Under the pieces are notes generated by a model. That model searched no databases and was not told where the DNA came from. It was given only the letters and a program-made list of their open reading frames with translations. Below are positions 19,136 to 28,383 of a stretch of 64,000 nt of DNA, piece by piece (within the stretch, counting starts at the first letter, position 1; each line of letters begins with the position of its first letter). The position numbers were made by a program, and so were the translations under genes. Source of the DNA: Sphingomonas arvum (lineage in GTDB: Bacteria > Pseudomonadota > Alphaproteobacteria > Sphingomonadales > Sphingomonadaceae); NCBI RefSeq assembly GCF_026013565.1, contig NZ_JAPDOB010000001.1, positions 930,001 to 994,000 on the forward strand, read 5' to 3'.

Positions 19136-20134
19136 ATGAACCCCGACAATGCGGCCACGATGGTGGCGATCGAGATACAGCAACCCGGCGGGCCTGACGC
19201 GCTGATCCCTGCCGAGCGGCCGGTTCCCTCTCCCGGCAAGGGTGAGGTCCTGGTCGAAGTGGCGGCGGCCGGCGTGAACCGTCCCGACGTGCTGCAGCGC
19301 CGTGGCTTCTATCCGCCGCCGCCCGGCGCCAGCGATCTGCCGGGCCTCGAGGTCGCGGGCGAGGTGGTCGCGGCGGGCGAGGGCGCGACGCACCTCATTG
19401 GCGAACGCGTCTGCGCGCTGGTGGCGGGCGGCGGCTACGCCCAATATGCGGTGGCGCCGGCCGGCACTTGCCTGCCCGTGCCCGAGAGCCTGAGCATGGC
19501 GGAAGCGGCGGCATTGCCCGAGACCGTGTTCACCGTCTGGCACAACCTGTTCGAACGCGGCGCGGCGGTGGAGGGGGAGTGGGCGCTGATCCATGGCGGC
19601 ACCAGCGGGATCGGCACCACCGCCATCGCGCTTTGCCGGCTTTTCGGGGTCAAGGCGGCCGTCACCTGCGGGTCGGACGACAAGTGCGCCGCGGCGCTGG
19701 CCCAGGGCGCGGCGGCCGCCATCAACTATCGGACGCAGGACTTCGTCGCGGAGGTGCAGCGGCTCACCGGCGGGCGCGGCGTTGAAGTGGTGCTGGACAT
19801 GGTCGGCGGCGACTACCTCCCGCGCAACGTCCAATGTCTGGCCGAGGACGGCCGCCACGTGTCGATCGCCACGCAGCGCGGGGTGACTGCCGAGCTCAAT
19901 ATCATGGACGTGATGCGCCGCCGGTTGCACCTCACCGGCTCGACGCTGCGCCCGCGGTCCACGGCTTTCAAGACCGCGCTGGCCGAGGAAATCCGGCGCG
20001 AGGTCTGGCCGTTCGTCGAATCGGGCCAGCTCCGCCCGGTAATGGACCGGACCTTCCCACTGCGCGAAGCAGCGGCTGCCCACGCCCGGATGGAGGCCGG
20101 GGACCATGTCGGCAAGATCGTGCTCACCGTATGA
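19136..20134 (+). CDS. NAD(P)H quinone oxidoreductase, PIG3/TP53I3 type
   Basis: 332 residues. Zinc-independent medium-chain dehydrogenase: an N-terminal GroES-like fold ('PDVLQRRGFYPPPPGASDLPGLEVAG') and a Rossmann domain with 'HGGTSGIGTTAI'. The 'GLEVAGEV' and 'MDRTFPLREAAAAH' segments are characteristic of the PIG3 subgroup, which reduces quinones with NADPH. I start at ATG 19136; ATG at 19160 gives the more usual N-terminus and is a real alternative. A good terminator follows. Confidence 0.88.
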   Translation: MNPDNAATMVAIEIQQPGGPDALIPAERPVPSPGKGEVLVEVAAAGVNRPDVLQRRGFYPPPPGASDLPGLEVAGEVVAAGEGATHLIGERVCALVAGGGYAQYAVAPAGTCLPVPESLSMAEAAALPETVFTVWHNLFERGAAVEGEWALIHGGTSGIGTTAIALCRLFGVKAAVTCGSDDKCAAALAQGAAAAINYRTQDFVAEVQRLTGGRGVEVVLDMVGGDYLPRNVQCLAEDGRHVSIATQRGVTAELNIMDVMRRRLHLTGSTLRPRSTAFKTALAEEIRREVWPFVESGQLRPVMDRTFPLREAAAAHARMEAGDHVGKIVLTV

Positions 20135-20190
20135 GCGTCGTGTCGGTCTTGCCCTGACCCGCCGAGCGGCGTAGACGCAATTTCATGTTC

Positions 20191-20217
20191 GGCCGCTCCG
20201 TGAGGGGCGGCCCTTTT
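20191..20217 (+). terminator. Rho-independent terminator after the quinone oxidoreductase gene
   Basis: GGCCGCTCC, four-base loop GTGA, then GGGGCGGCC (nine pairs with one G-T), immediately followed by CTTTT. It lies in the short gap before trcR. Confidence 0.85.
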
Positions 20218-20237
20218 CATGTCTGGAGACTAACGGG

Positions 20238-20942
20238 ATGGCCCAGCCGCTCATGCCCCATGCGACCGCCGCCTGGCTGGTCGACAACACCTCGCTCAGC
20301 TTCGAGCAGATCGCGGATTTCTGCGGGCTGCACATTCTGGAAGTGCAGGCGATCGCCGATGACACGGCTGCCACCAAGCTGACCGGGCGCGACCCGATCC
20401 GCTCGGGCGAGCTGACCCACGAAGAGATCGAGAAGGGCCAGGCGGACGAGAACTACCGGCTGCAGATGCACAAGGCCCCGGATCCCGTCACCCGCACCAA
20501 GGGGCCGCGCTATACGCCGGTCAGCAAGCGGCAGGACAAGCCGGACGGCATCGCCTGGATTATCCGCAACCATCCGGAAGTGACGGACGGCGCCATCGGC
20601 AAGCTGATCGGCACCACCCGCACGACCATCGCCGCCATCCGCGACCGGTCGCACTGGAACATCGCCAACATCCAGCCCAAGGACCCGGTCACCCTGGGCC
20701 TGACCAGCCAGCGAGAGCTGGATGCGGCGGTGGCCAAGGCGCAGAAGGCGGCGGGCACCCAGCAGGTCGACGACGGGCGGCTCGACACCGACCGCGCGGC
20801 GCTGATCGAGCAGCTGCGGGCCGAGCGCGAGCGTCACGCCCGCGAGGCCGACGCGGCCCTGCTCGACGCGCAGCGCGACGAGCACGGCCTGGCGCCGGGC
20901 GAGATCGTGCCGGGCATCGCTGACCCGTTCCGCCGCGCTTGA
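20238..20942 (+). CDS. trcR: Cell cycle transcriptional regulator TrcR (DUF1013)
   Basis: 234 residues. Almost the whole chain matches the DUF1013/TrcR pattern: 'MPHATAAWLVDNTSLSFEQIADFCGLHILEVQAIADD', a GcrA/CtrA-era helix-turn-helix-like core 'AIGKLIGTTRTTIAAIRDRSHWN', and 'KDPVTLGLTSQREL'. TrcR is an alphaproteobacterial RNA-polymerase-associated regulator linked to the cell cycle. The C-terminal 60 residues are charged and helical. A second cell-cycle regulator, gcrA, lies at 49.8 kb. Confidence 0.9.
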   Translation: MAQPLMPHATAAWLVDNTSLSFEQIADFCGLHILEVQAIADDTAATKLTGRDPIRSGELTHEEIEKGQADENYRLQMHKAPDPVTRTKGPRYTPVSKRQDKPDGIAWIIRNHPEVTDGAIGKLIGTTRTTIAAIRDRSHWNIANIQPKDPVTLGLTSQRELDAAVAKAQKAAGTQQVDDGRLDTDRAALIEQLRAERERHAREADAALLDAQRDEHGLAPGEIVPGIADPFRRA

Positions 20943-20974
20943 TTCCGATCCGGCCTTAGGCCACGCCAGCGCCG

Positions 20975-21214
20975 ATGAACGGCTCCCCTGAGCAACTGAG
21001 CTTCGAGGCTGCGCTGGCGCGTCTCGAAGATATCGTCCGCGTCCTGGAGCGCGGGGAAGCGCCGCTGGACCAGTCGATCGACCTCTACCAGGAGGGCGAC
21101 CGATTGAAGCGGCTGTGCGAGGAACGGTTGAAGTCGGCGCAAGCCCGGATCGAGGCCATCGCCTTTGGCCCGGACGGAACGCCCAAGGGCACGGTGCCCT
21201 TTGACGGCAGCTGA
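20975..21214 (+). CDS. xseB: Exodeoxyribonuclease VII small subunit
   Basis: 79 residues, the usual size. The pattern 'SFEAALARLEDIVRVLERGEAPLDQSIDLYQEG' then 'LKRLCEERLKSAQARIE' is diagnostic. Together with XseA (not in the window) it degrades single-stranded DNA to oligonucleotides. It is followed immediately by ispA, the common xseB-ispA pairing. Confidence 0.95.
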   Translation: MNGSPEQLSFEAALARLEDIVRVLERGEAPLDQSIDLYQEGDRLKRLCEERLKSAQARIEAIAFGPDGTPKGTVPFDGS

Positions 21215-21215
21215 C

Positions 21216-22118
21216 ATGGAGCTGGTGGTTGGGGCCGACCTGCTGGGCGAGGCGCAGCGGGTCTCGGCTGCCGTCGACCGCTTGTTCGAGGACGCGCTCG
21301 CCGACCGCTGCGACGGCCGCGATCGGCTGTGCCGGGCGATGCGGCATGCGGCGATCGGGGGCGGCAAGCGCCTGCGCCCGCTGCTGACCGTCGCGGCCGG
21401 GCGGCTGTTCGCCATGGACGAGGACCGCAGCGTCCGGGCGGGCGCGGCGGTCGAGGCGATCCACGTTTACAGCCTGATCCATGACGACTTGCCCTGCATG
21501 GACGACGACGACCTGCGCCGCGGCAAGCCGACGGTGCACAAGGCGTTCGACGAAGCCACGGCGGTGCTCGCCGGCGACTGCCTGCACGCGCTCGCGTTCG
21601 AGATCCTGGCCGATGTGGACACGCACGAGGACCCGTTCGTCCGCGCCGAGCTGGTACTCGAGCTGAGCCGCGCCTCGGGCATCGACGGCATGGCCGGCGG
21701 GCAGATGATGGACCTGACGGCCGAAGGAGCGGCGCTGGACCTTGGCGCCATCACCCGCCTGCAGAGTCTCAAGACCGGCGCGCTGATCGAGTTCGCCGTA
21801 GAGGCGGCGGCGATCATGGCGCGCCTGCCCGCCGAGGCGCGCCTGCCGCTCAAGGGCTATGCCCGCAATGTCGGCCTGGCGTTCCAGATCGCCGACGACC
21901 TGCTCGACCTTGGCGGGGACGAAGGCAAGGCCGGCAAGCGGCTGCACAAGGACGAGAAGGCCGGCAAGGCGACATTCGTGTCGCTGATGGGCGAGCAACG
22001 GGCCCGGGCGCAGGCCAACCTCCTGGTGGAGCAGGCCATCGAACACCTGCACGACCATGGCCGTGAAGCCGACCTGCTGCGCGCCATCGCGCGCTATTCG
22101 GTCGAACGGGACCGCTAG
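21216..22118 (+). CDS. ispA: Farnesyl/polyprenyl diphosphate synthase
   Basis: 300 residues from ATG at 21216, two bases after the xseB stop; an in-frame TTG at 21201 is possible. Both Asp-rich motifs are present: 'DDLPCMDDDDLRRGKPT' (first, DDx4D form) and 'DDLLD' (second), with 'GGGKRLRPLL' upstream. It condenses isopentenyl diphosphate with allylic diphosphates to farnesyl diphosphate. That feeds quinone, undecaprenyl and carotenoid synthesis, so it links indirectly to the carotenoid/retinal genes at 27-32 kb. Confidence 0.92.
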   Translation: MELVVGADLLGEAQRVSAAVDRLFEDALADRCDGRDRLCRAMRHAAIGGGKRLRPLLTVAAGRLFAMDEDRSVRAGAAVEAIHVYSLIHDDLPCMDDDDLRRGKPTVHKAFDEATAVLAGDCLHALAFEILADVDTHEDPFVRAELVLELSRASGIDGMAGGQMMDLTAEGAALDLGAITRLQSLKTGALIEFAVEAAAIMARLPAEARLPLKGYARNVGLAFQIADDLLDLGGDEGKAGKRLHKDEKAGKATFVSLMGEQRARAQANLLVEQAIEHLHDHGREADLLRAIARYSVERDR

Positions 22119-22120
22119 GG

Positions 22121-22612
22121 ATGGCCGAGCGCACCGCCGTCTACCCGGGGACCTTCGACCCGATCACGCTTGGCCACCTGGACATCATTCGGCGGGGAAG
22201 CCGGCTGGTCGACCGGCTGGTGATCGGCGTCACCACCAACCCGGCCAAGTCGCCGATGTTCTCGCTGGCCGAGCGGATGGCGATGGTTCGCCGCGAGATC
22301 CGTGACATGGCAAACGTCAGCGTGGTCGAGTTCGACAGCCTGCTGATGGACTTCGCCGAGCGGGAGGGCGCGGCGATGATCGTGCGCGGCCTCCGGGCGG
22401 TCGCCGATTTCGAGTACGAATATCAGATGGCCGGCATGAACCAGCAGCTCAACGACCGGATCGAGACCGTCTTCCTGATGGCCGACGTGTCGTTGCAGCC
22501 GATCGCGTCAAGGCTGGTGAAAGAAATCGCCCGCTACGGCGGCGCCATCGACAAGTTCGTGACGCCCGCGGTTGCTGCCGATGTTGCGGCCAAGCTTGGG
22601 CACGAGGGGTAG
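22121..22612 (+). CDS. coaD: Phosphopantetheine adenylyltransferase
   Basis: 163 residues. Nucleotidyltransferase signature 'YPGTFDPITLGHLDII' (T/HxGH), 'VRGLRAVADFEYEYQMAGMN' and the C-terminal 'IASRLVKEIARYGG', which replaces the usual ISSSxVKE. It catalyses the fourth step of coenzyme A synthesis, 4'-phosphopantetheine to dephospho-CoA. Only two bases separate it from ispA. Confidence 0.96.
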   Translation: MAERTAVYPGTFDPITLGHLDIIRRGSRLVDRLVIGVTTNPAKSPMFSLAERMAMVRREIRDMANVSVVEFDSLLMDFAEREGAAMIVRGLRAVADFEYEYQMAGMNQQLNDRIETVFLMADVSLQPIASRLVKEIARYGGAIDKFVTPAVAADVAAKLGHEG

Positions 22613-22621
22613 TACAAGACC

Positions 22622-23395
22622 ATGATTTCGCGCGCCTTCCTGCTTCCGTTCGCCTCCCTGGCGCTGGCCGCCGCACCGGCCACCGCCCAGGAGCAACCGG
22701 CTTCCACGCCGGCACCGACGGAGGCACCCGCACCGGCTCCGGCCGACGCTGCTCCGCCGCAGGCGGAAGCGCCTTCACCGGCCCCGGCGCCCGCACCCAG
22801 GATCGTGCTGCCGCCCCGCCGGACGGTTGCGATCAACGCGCCGGCCGAGGTGGTCGCCGACCCCTCGAACCAGCTCAACCTCGAACTGTCGAACGGCGGC
22901 CGCGTGGTGGTGCAGCTTCGCCCCGACGCCGCACCGCAGATGGTGGCGCGGGTGAAGACGCTCGCGGCGCAGGGCTTCTATAATGGCCTGACCTTTCACC
23001 GGGTGATCCCCGGGTTCATGGCGCAGGGCGGCGATCCCAAGGGCGACGGCACTGGCGGCTCTCCGCTGCCGGACGTACCAGCCGAGTTCAACTCCATCCC
23101 GCACCTGCGCGGCTCGGTCGCCGCTGCCCGCGCTGACGATCCCAACAGCGCCAACAGCCAGTTCTACATCATGTTCGGCCCGCGCGCGTCGCTCGACGGC
23201 AAGTACACTGTGTTCGGCCGGGTCATCCAGGGCATGAGCTTCGTCGACCAGATCGCTCCGGGCGAGCCGCCGGAGACCCCGACCCGCATCGTCCGGGCCA
23301 GCATCGGTGCGTCCGTGTCGCCAGAAGCGCCGGCGCCGAGCCGTCCAGGTACGGACGACCAGGTGCAGCCCGCGCCGACGCCGCCCGGACGCTAA
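22622..23395 (+). CDS. Exported cyclophilin-type peptidyl-prolyl isomerase
   Basis: 257 residues. Signal peptide '[19 protein letters not shown]', then a Pro/Ala/Glu linker to about residue 60. The cyclophilin domain follows (about 78-225), with '[21 protein letters not shown]', '[10 protein letters not shown]' and '[15 protein letters not shown]', and then another Pro-rich tail. It should accelerate proline isomerisation in periplasmic folding. Nine bases after coaD and followed by queA, a common order in sphingomonads. Confidence 0.92.
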   Translation: MISRAFLLPFASLALAAAPATAQEQPASTPAPTEAPAPAPADAAPPQAEAPSPAPAPAPRIVLPPRRTVAINAPAEVVADPSNQLNLELSNGGRVVVQLRPDAAPQMVARVKTLAAQGFYNGLTFHRVIPGFMAQGGDPKGDGTGGSPLPDVPAEFNSIPHLRGSVAAARADDPNSANSQFYIMFGPRASLDGKYTVFGRVIQGMSFVDQIAPGEPPETPTRIVRASIGASVSPEAPAPSRPGTDDQVQPAPTPPGR

Positions 23396-23418
23396 GTCCC
23401 GCCGCCGGGAGCGGGTCC

Positions 23419-24453
23419 ATGAAGGTCGACCTGTTCGATTTCGAGCTGCCGGAGGAGCGGATTGCGCTGCGGCCCGCCCGGCCACGCGACAGCGCACGCC
23501 TGCTGCAGGTCACCGGTGAGGCGCTGAGCGATCATGCCGTCCGCGACCTGCCACGATTGCTGCGCACGGGTGACGTGCTGGTGTTCAACGATACCAGGGT
23601 GATCCCGGCGCAACTGGAAGGCCGGCGCGGCGACGCGAGCATCGGCGCGACCCTGCACAAGCGGGCGGACCTGCGCCGCTGGTGGGCCTTCGTGCGCAAC
23701 GCCCGCCGGGTACGGGTGGGCGACACCATCACTTTTGGCGGCGGCGTGGAAGCCCTGGCGGAAGACAAGGGCGCAGATGGGGCGGTGCTGCTTCGCTTCC
23801 TCGGGGAGGAGCCGGTCGAGGTGCTGCTGCACCGCGCCGGAACCATGCCGCTGCCGCCCTATATCGCGTCCAAGCGCTCGATCGACGACGCGGACGCGGC
23901 CGATTACCAGACCATGTTCGCGGCGCAGGACGGAGCGGTGGCGGCGCCCACCGCCTCCTTGCATTTCACGCCCGGGCTGATCACCGCCATCGATGCGGCC
24001 GGGATTGCGCGCGAGACGCTGACCCTGCATGTGGGCGCGGGGACCTTCCTGCCGGTCAAGGCCGACGACACGGACGAGCACCGGATGCATTCCGAATGGG
24101 GCCGAATCGACGCCGCTACCGCGGACCGGCTCAACGCGGCCCGGGCGCGGGGCGGCCGGCTGATCGCGGTCGGAACCACGTCGCTTCGCCTGCTGGAAAG
24201 CGCGGCCGGCGACGACGGCGTCATCCGTCCGTTCGAGGGCGATACCGCCATCTTCATCACGCCCGGCTACCGCTTCAAGGCTGTCGACGGGCTGCTGACC
24301 AACTTTCACCTGCCGCGCAGCACCCTGTTCATGCTGGTCAGCGCGCTGATGGGCCTCGACACCATGCAGCGCGCCTATGCCCACGCGATCGCCAGCGGGT
24401 ACCGCTTCTACAGTTACGGCGACGGCAGCCTGCTACTGCCGTCGCCGTCCTAA
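23419..24453 (+). CDS. queA: S-adenosylmethionine:tRNA ribosyltransferase-isomerase
   Basis: 344 residues of standard QueA sequence: '[21 protein letters not shown]', '[14 protein letters not shown]', '[11 protein letters not shown]', 'EWGRID', and C-terminal '[21 protein letters not shown]'. It transfers the ribosyl group of SAM to preQ1-modified tRNA, the penultimate step of queuosine synthesis. The earlier pathway genes queE and queC are at 39-40 kb. Confidence 0.96.
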   Translation: MKVDLFDFELPEERIALRPARPRDSARLLQVTGEALSDHAVRDLPRLLRTGDVLVFNDTRVIPAQLEGRRGDASIGATLHKRADLRRWWAFVRNARRVRVGDTITFGGGVEALAEDKGADGAVLLRFLGEEPVEVLLHRAGTMPLPPYIASKRSIDDADAADYQTMFAAQDGAVAAPTASLHFTPGLITAIDAAGIARETLTLHVGAGTFLPVKADDTDEHRMHSEWGRIDAATADRLNAARARGGRLIAVGTTSLRLLESAAGDDGVIRPFEGDTAIFITPGYRFKAVDGLLTNFHLPRSTLFMLVSALMGLDTMQRAYAHAIASGYRFYSYGDGSLLLPSPS

Positions 24454-24455
24454 CC

Positions 24456-25043
24456 CTAGAACTTCAGGGTGGTGGCGAGCTGGCGGAAGCTGGCGACGTC
24501 CTTGTCAAAGAAGTGGATGGCCGGCGCCTCGTAGCTCACGAGGTACAGCCGGTCGCCCACGAAGGCGCCGACCGCTTCGCCCTTGCGCTGCAGTTCGTCG
24601 TCCTGCCGCACGAAGCTGTAGGTGAACTTGATGCCCTTATGGCCGGCAACCAGCGTGGGTTCCTGGCTGTCGATGCTCATCTGGGTCGTGTTGTACTGGC
24701 TGCGGTAGCTGCTTTCGAGCAGCGCCGGAATGTCGGTGATTAGCATGTTCGGCGTCACCTTGGGCAACGGCGCGTTCTTGCGGTCGGCCGCGCGGAACAG
24801 CGTGTCGCCGACGAGCACGCCGCCGTAGAAGGTCACCTTGTTGAGCTCGTCGCCATCGAGCGTCCAGATCTCGACATTCTTGCCCCCGCGCGCGCTCAGC
24901 CGGTTCCACTCGGTACCGGGCACGGCGGACAGGGTGGAACGGGCGATCCTCGGCACGGGGCCGGGCGCCACCAGCGAGTTGGCGAGAGCCGGGCCGGCCA
25001 GGGTGGCGGCGAGGGCGGCGGTGATCAGCAGGCGCTTGGTCAT
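24456..25043 (-). CDS. Exported protein of unknown function
   Basis: 195 residues from ATG at 25043. Signal peptide 'KRLLITAALAATLAGPALA', then a soluble beta-rich domain ('NVEIWTLDGDELNKVTFYGGVLVGDTLFRAADRK', 'GIKFTYSFVRQDDELQRKGEAVGAFVGDRLYLVSYEAP'). No catalytic motif recognised. It is the last of three minus-strand genes for exported proteins, 10 bases after the M48 peptidase gene, so they may work on the same envelope process. Confidence 0.7.
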   Translation of the reverse strand: MTKRLLITAALAATLAGPALANSLVAPGPVPRIARSTLSAVPGTEWNRLSARGGKNVEIWTLDGDELNKVTFYGGVLVGDTLFRAADRKNAPLPKVTPNMLITDIPALLESSYRSQYNTTQMSIDSQEPTLVAGHKGIKFTYSFVRQDDELQRKGEAVGAFVGDRLYLVSYEAPAIHFFDKDVASFRQLATTLKF

Positions 25044-25053
25044 GGTCGGTTTC

Positions 25054-26220
25054 CTAGTTGGCGAGCAGGGCCTGGATCGCCTTGGCGTCCGCGGCATCCG
25101 GCTTGAGCTGGAGATATTCGGCAAGGGCGGTCCTGCCGTCGCTGGCCAGGCCGCTGCGCATCAGCGACAGGCCAAGTCCGCGGCGAGCCTCCGGCGCGGT
25201 GCAGCCGGCGCGGATCGCGTCGCCATAGAAGCCGGCGGCGGTAACGAGGTCCCGCGGATTACCGCGCGCGCGGTAGAGCTCGGCGCGGGCGAACAGCAGG
25301 TCGGAGGTCCAGCCGGAGCTCTGCGCCAGCTGACCCAGGATATAGTCGGTCCCGCCAAAGTCGTTGAGCTTGATCTGGTCGGCCAGCAGCATCGGCAGCA
25401 CCGGCGTCACGCCGGTGCGGTGCCCGGCGAACGCGGCATCACCGGAATCGCCATATTTGGCCGCGAGCTTGGTTAGCGTCACCGCCCGATCGAGGTCGGT
25501 CGGATGGGTGTCGAAGAAGCCGGCGGAGTAATGCTGCCGCGGCTTGCGGCCGCGTGCGACCTTTGTGGCGTCATCCTCCGCCATCACGTGCGTCCACAGC
25601 TCTGGCATGGCGCCGGCAGGGTAGGGCGAGGCGGCCAGGTACTTGAGGCCGAGCTCGTCGGCCTGGCGCTCCTGGTCGCGATTGAACCGGTAGAAGGAGC
25701 CGATCAGGGCCCACTGCAGGCCGAAGGTGTTCACTCCGGACAAGCCGCCCGCGACCCCGATCCAGCTCAGCGCGTCCGAGATGTTGCGCGCCCGCTTGAA
25801 CGCCGCCAGCCCGTGGCGAAGCTCGAAGTGCGCGAACTCATGGCCGAGCACGGCGCCGAGTTCGGCCTCGCTGCGGGCCCGCAGCAGCAGGCCCGACCAG
25901 ACCACCATCATGCCGTTCGGCGCCATCATCGCGTTGAAGCGCGGCACCTCCACGACGTAGATGCGAACGGGCTTGCAGCGGTCCTGGCCGACCGTGGTGC
26001 AGAACACCCGGCGGACGTAGGCATTGACGGTCTCGTCCCGCACCACCAGCGGCGAATCGCGCAGCTTGCGCTCCTCTTCGTCCGCCTCGCCCCACAGCCC
26101 GCGTTCATCCACGGTGCTCGGCTCATAGGCCGGCGTGTAGGTGGGGAGGGGGGGCGGCGACTTGGCTGCCGCCGGGCCGGCCGCGGCGGCCAGCAGCAGG
26201 GCCAGGCGAGCGAACCTCAC
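25054..26220 (-). CDS. Periplasmic M48-family metalloprotease with TPR-like C-terminus (BepA/YfgC-like)
   Basis: 388 residues from GTG at 26220, whose GTGA overlaps the upstream stop. Signal peptide with an Ala-rich core, then the peptidase domain with the zinc motif 'GHEFAHFELRHG' and the third ligand region 'RDQERQADELGLKYLA'. The C-terminal ~130 residues form TPR-like helices ('LLFARAELYRARGNPRDLVTAAGFYGDAI'). This is the layout of BepA, which handles outer-membrane protein assembly and quality control. Confidence 0.87.
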   Translation of the reverse strand: MRFARLALLLAAAAGPAAAKSPPPLPTYTPAYEPSTVDERGLWGEADEEERKLRDSPLVVRDETVNAYVRRVFCTTVGQDRCKPVRIYVVEVPRFNAMMAPNGMMVVWSGLLLRARSEAELGAVLGHEFAHFELRHGLAAFKRARNISDALSWIGVAGGLSGVNTFGLQWALIGSFYRFNRDQERQADELGLKYLAASPYPAGAMPELWTHVMAEDDATKVARGRKPRQHYSAGFFDTHPTDLDRAVTLTKLAAKYGDSGDAAFAGHRTGVTPVLPMLLADQIKLNDFGGTDYILGQLAQSSGWTSDLLFARAELYRARGNPRDLVTAAGFYGDAIRAGCTAPEARRGLGLSLMRSGLASDGRTALAEYLQLKPDAADAKAIQALLAN

Positions 26221-26954
26221 CGGGCGCTCGCGACCGCCGTGCTGGCGGCGGGAAAGCCTTCGAGAAGCTGGTTCACCCGCTTGGTCGCACCGACCGCGTC
26301 GCGGACATCGCCGCCCATTTGCTGGTCGGCGTTGAGCCATACGAGCTCGCCGGTCTTGAGGTCGATCAGGCCGGCATAGCCGATGTGAAGTCCCGACTTG
26401 ATGCCGACGCCGGCCATCGCGCCGAAGATCTGCAGCGCCTTGCGACCGGCAGAGCCATAATGGTCCTCCGTGTTGATGAACAGGGCGTAGTCGGCTCCCG
26501 CCAGGCCCGGCAGCCGGGTCACCTCCTGGCCGATGCTCCAGTTGAACTTGCCCTTGCGGACCTTGGTCGGCAGACGGTTGCCCGGGAAAAACTGGAACTC
26601 GATCACCGAACCGGCGAGGGTCTTGAACAGGTTCTGGTACTGGCCGAGCAGCACGGGATCGTTGCCGGCCGCGTCATCGTACGGCGTGACCCGATTGCCG
26701 AGGCGCACCTGCGTCGACTGCAGTGCCTTGCCAATGTTGTCGCGGGCCTGGGCGGTCCAGTCGGCGTTGGGCTCGAACATGCCGCCGGTCGATTGGGCGC
26801 CGACCTTGATGGAGGGACGCATCAGGACGATCCGGGCGTTGGGCGCCAGGGCGAAGCCCGGCTTGAGCCCGGTCTTCTCCTGCGCCAGCACCGGCGCGGA
26901 CACGAGCATGGCGGCCGCAACAATGGCGGCGCGCAGAAACGCGATCATCTTCAT
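26217..26954 (-). CDS. Exported protein of unknown function, possibly a lipoprotein-assembly or stress protein
   Basis: 245 residues from ATG at 26954, chosen for GGGGGAG six bases ahead. Signal peptide ending 'SAPVLAQ'. The mature part has 'ADYALFINTEDHYGSAGRKALQIFGAMAGVGIKSGLHIGYAGLIDLKTGELVWLNADQQMGGDVR', which resembles the GNA1162/CsgG-like group that builds an Ala/Gly-rich strand. I cannot assign a function. It leads the operon with the M48 peptidase. Confidence 0.65.
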   Translation of the reverse strand: MKMIAFLRAAIVAAAMLVSAPVLAQEKTGLKPGFALAPNARIVLMRPSIKVGAQSTGGMFEPNADWTAQARDNIGKALQSTQVRLGNRVTPYDDAAGNDPVLLGQYQNLFKTLAGSVIEFQFFPGNRLPTKVRKGKFNWSIGQEVTRLPGLAGADYALFINTEDHYGSAGRKALQIFGAMAGVGIKSGLHIGYAGLIDLKTGELVWLNADQQMGGDVRDAVGATKRVNQLLEGFPAASTAVASAR

Positions 26955-27054
26955 CTGAACTCCCCCGTACGCCGCGAGTCTATGGCGTCCCGATCGGAAA
27001 CAAAGGGTTAAGTCGCAAACTGTTGGCCGAACGCGCGGACCTGTGTTCGCCTTG

Positions 27055-28308
27055 CTACACCCTGGCCGCCGCGAGGGCCTGTTCGGCGATATCGCCGGCT
27101 TGCCGGACCCCGCCCGCCCCGGCGATCTCCGCCGCCGCGGCTCGGCAGCGGGCGCGCAGGGCGGCGTCGGCGAGGACGCGGTCGACCTGCCGGGCAAGGG
27201 CGCGGCGGTTCCATAGCGGCATCATGCGCTCACCCAGGCCGCGGGTCAGCAGGCGGGCCGTGGCGCCCTTCTGGTCGAACGCGATCGGACGGACGATCTG
27301 CGGCACTCCCGCCTCGAGGCAGTCGAGCGTGGTGTTGAGGCCCGCGTGGCTGATGCACAGGTCGGCGCGGCGCAGCAGGGCTCGCTGGGGCAGCAGGTCG
27401 AACACATGATCGGCGCCGATGCTGGCCGCCCGCCGCGGGTTCAGCAGGCCGCCGTGGGCCACCACCAGTTCCGCCCCCGCTGCGCGGCACGCCCGGGCAA
27501 TGGCCTTGAACACGTGCAGCCGCCCGCCCTGGAGCGTGCCCATGGTCGCGAACACCAGCGGGCGCTTGCCGTCCGGCTCGAACGGGAGCGGCTGGTCGAG
27601 GTCGCCATCCGACGGTGGGCGGATCGGGCCGACAGCCTCGAACGGGATCGGCTCAGGCCTGGGAAAGTCGAAGCCGCGGGTCACCTGGGAGATCTGCGCG
27701 GTCGGCGACAGGCAGTCGGCCAGGGTGCGGAAGCCGCTCAGCCCGTGGCGTCGCGACCAGTCCTCGATCACCCGGAAGTGTGGCCGCAGCAGCAGGTTGC
27801 CGATCCGCTCGGCTCCTTGTGCCTTTTCGAGCCCCTTGGCACTCGGGTCGTAGGGCCAATCGAGGAAGGGCAGGGGCACGCCCGGCGCTGGATTGATCGG
27901 CAGGGCGCAGGCGAGGCTGACGAATGGCAGGCGGAGGTGTGCGGCGAGCAGGCCGGACGCTGGCTCCAGCTGGTCGCCGACGATGGCATCGACCCGCAGC
28001 GCGCCGAGCAGCTCCGGGCCGGCCGCGAGCAGCTGCGCGGTGAGCTTCGCCCCGTCGCGGATGGTGCGCATGGCGCCGAATAGGCCGCCCGGACGGGTGG
28101 CGTTCTTCAGCACCTTGCTCGCGTGCGGATCACCCGGTCGAAGTGGCGCTTCGGCCACCCCCGCCCAGGGGGCACGAACCAGCCCACCGGCGCCGGCGTT
28201 GAGGAAGAACGTCGCCCGGTGCCCGCGGCGGACCAGCTCCTCGCCCAGGGCCTCGAAGGTGCGAACGTGGCTGGCGTAAGGCGGGCAGAGGAACGCGAAG
28301 TGCGCCAT
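27055..28308 (-). CDS. crtX: Zeaxanthin glucosyltransferase (CrtX)
   Basis: 417 residues from ATG at 28308. GT1 fold: the N-terminal 'FLCPPYASHVRTFEALGEELVRRGH' and the C-terminal donor-binding block 'CISHAGLNTTLDCLEAGVPQIVRPIAFDQKGATARL' match the bacterial UGT family closest to CrtX. It would add glucose to hydroxylated carotenoids such as zeaxanthin. The carotenoid ketolase gene crtW is nearby on the same strand with a DUF2585 gene between on the other strand. Macrolide-type glucosyltransferases share the fold; the neighbours favour CrtX. Confidence 0.82.
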   Translation of the reverse strand: MAHFAFLCPPYASHVRTFEALGEELVRRGHRATFFLNAGAGGLVRAPWAGVAEAPLRPGDPHASKVLKNATRPGGLFGAMRTIRDGAKLTAQLLAAGPELLGALRVDAIVGDQLEPASGLLAAHLRLPFVSLACALPINPAPGVPLPFLDWPYDPSAKGLEKAQGAERIGNLLLRPHFRVIEDWSRRHGLSGFRTLADCLSPTAQISQVTRGFDFPRPEPIPFEAVGPIRPPSDGDLDQPLPFEPDGKRPLVFATMGTLQGGRLHVFKAIARACRAAGAELVVAHGGLLNPRRAASIGADHVFDLLPQRALLRRADLCISHAGLNTTLDCLEAGVPQIVRPIAFDQKGATARLLTRGLGERMMPLWNRRALARQVDRVLADAALRARCRAAAAEIAGAGGVRQAGDIAEQALAAARV

Positions 28309-28383
28309 TGCCGCACCTGTGCGATGGGCTGGGTCGCGTAGCAATGCGAAACTTGTCGTCTTGGCCGGCATTGTGGTGGGACA

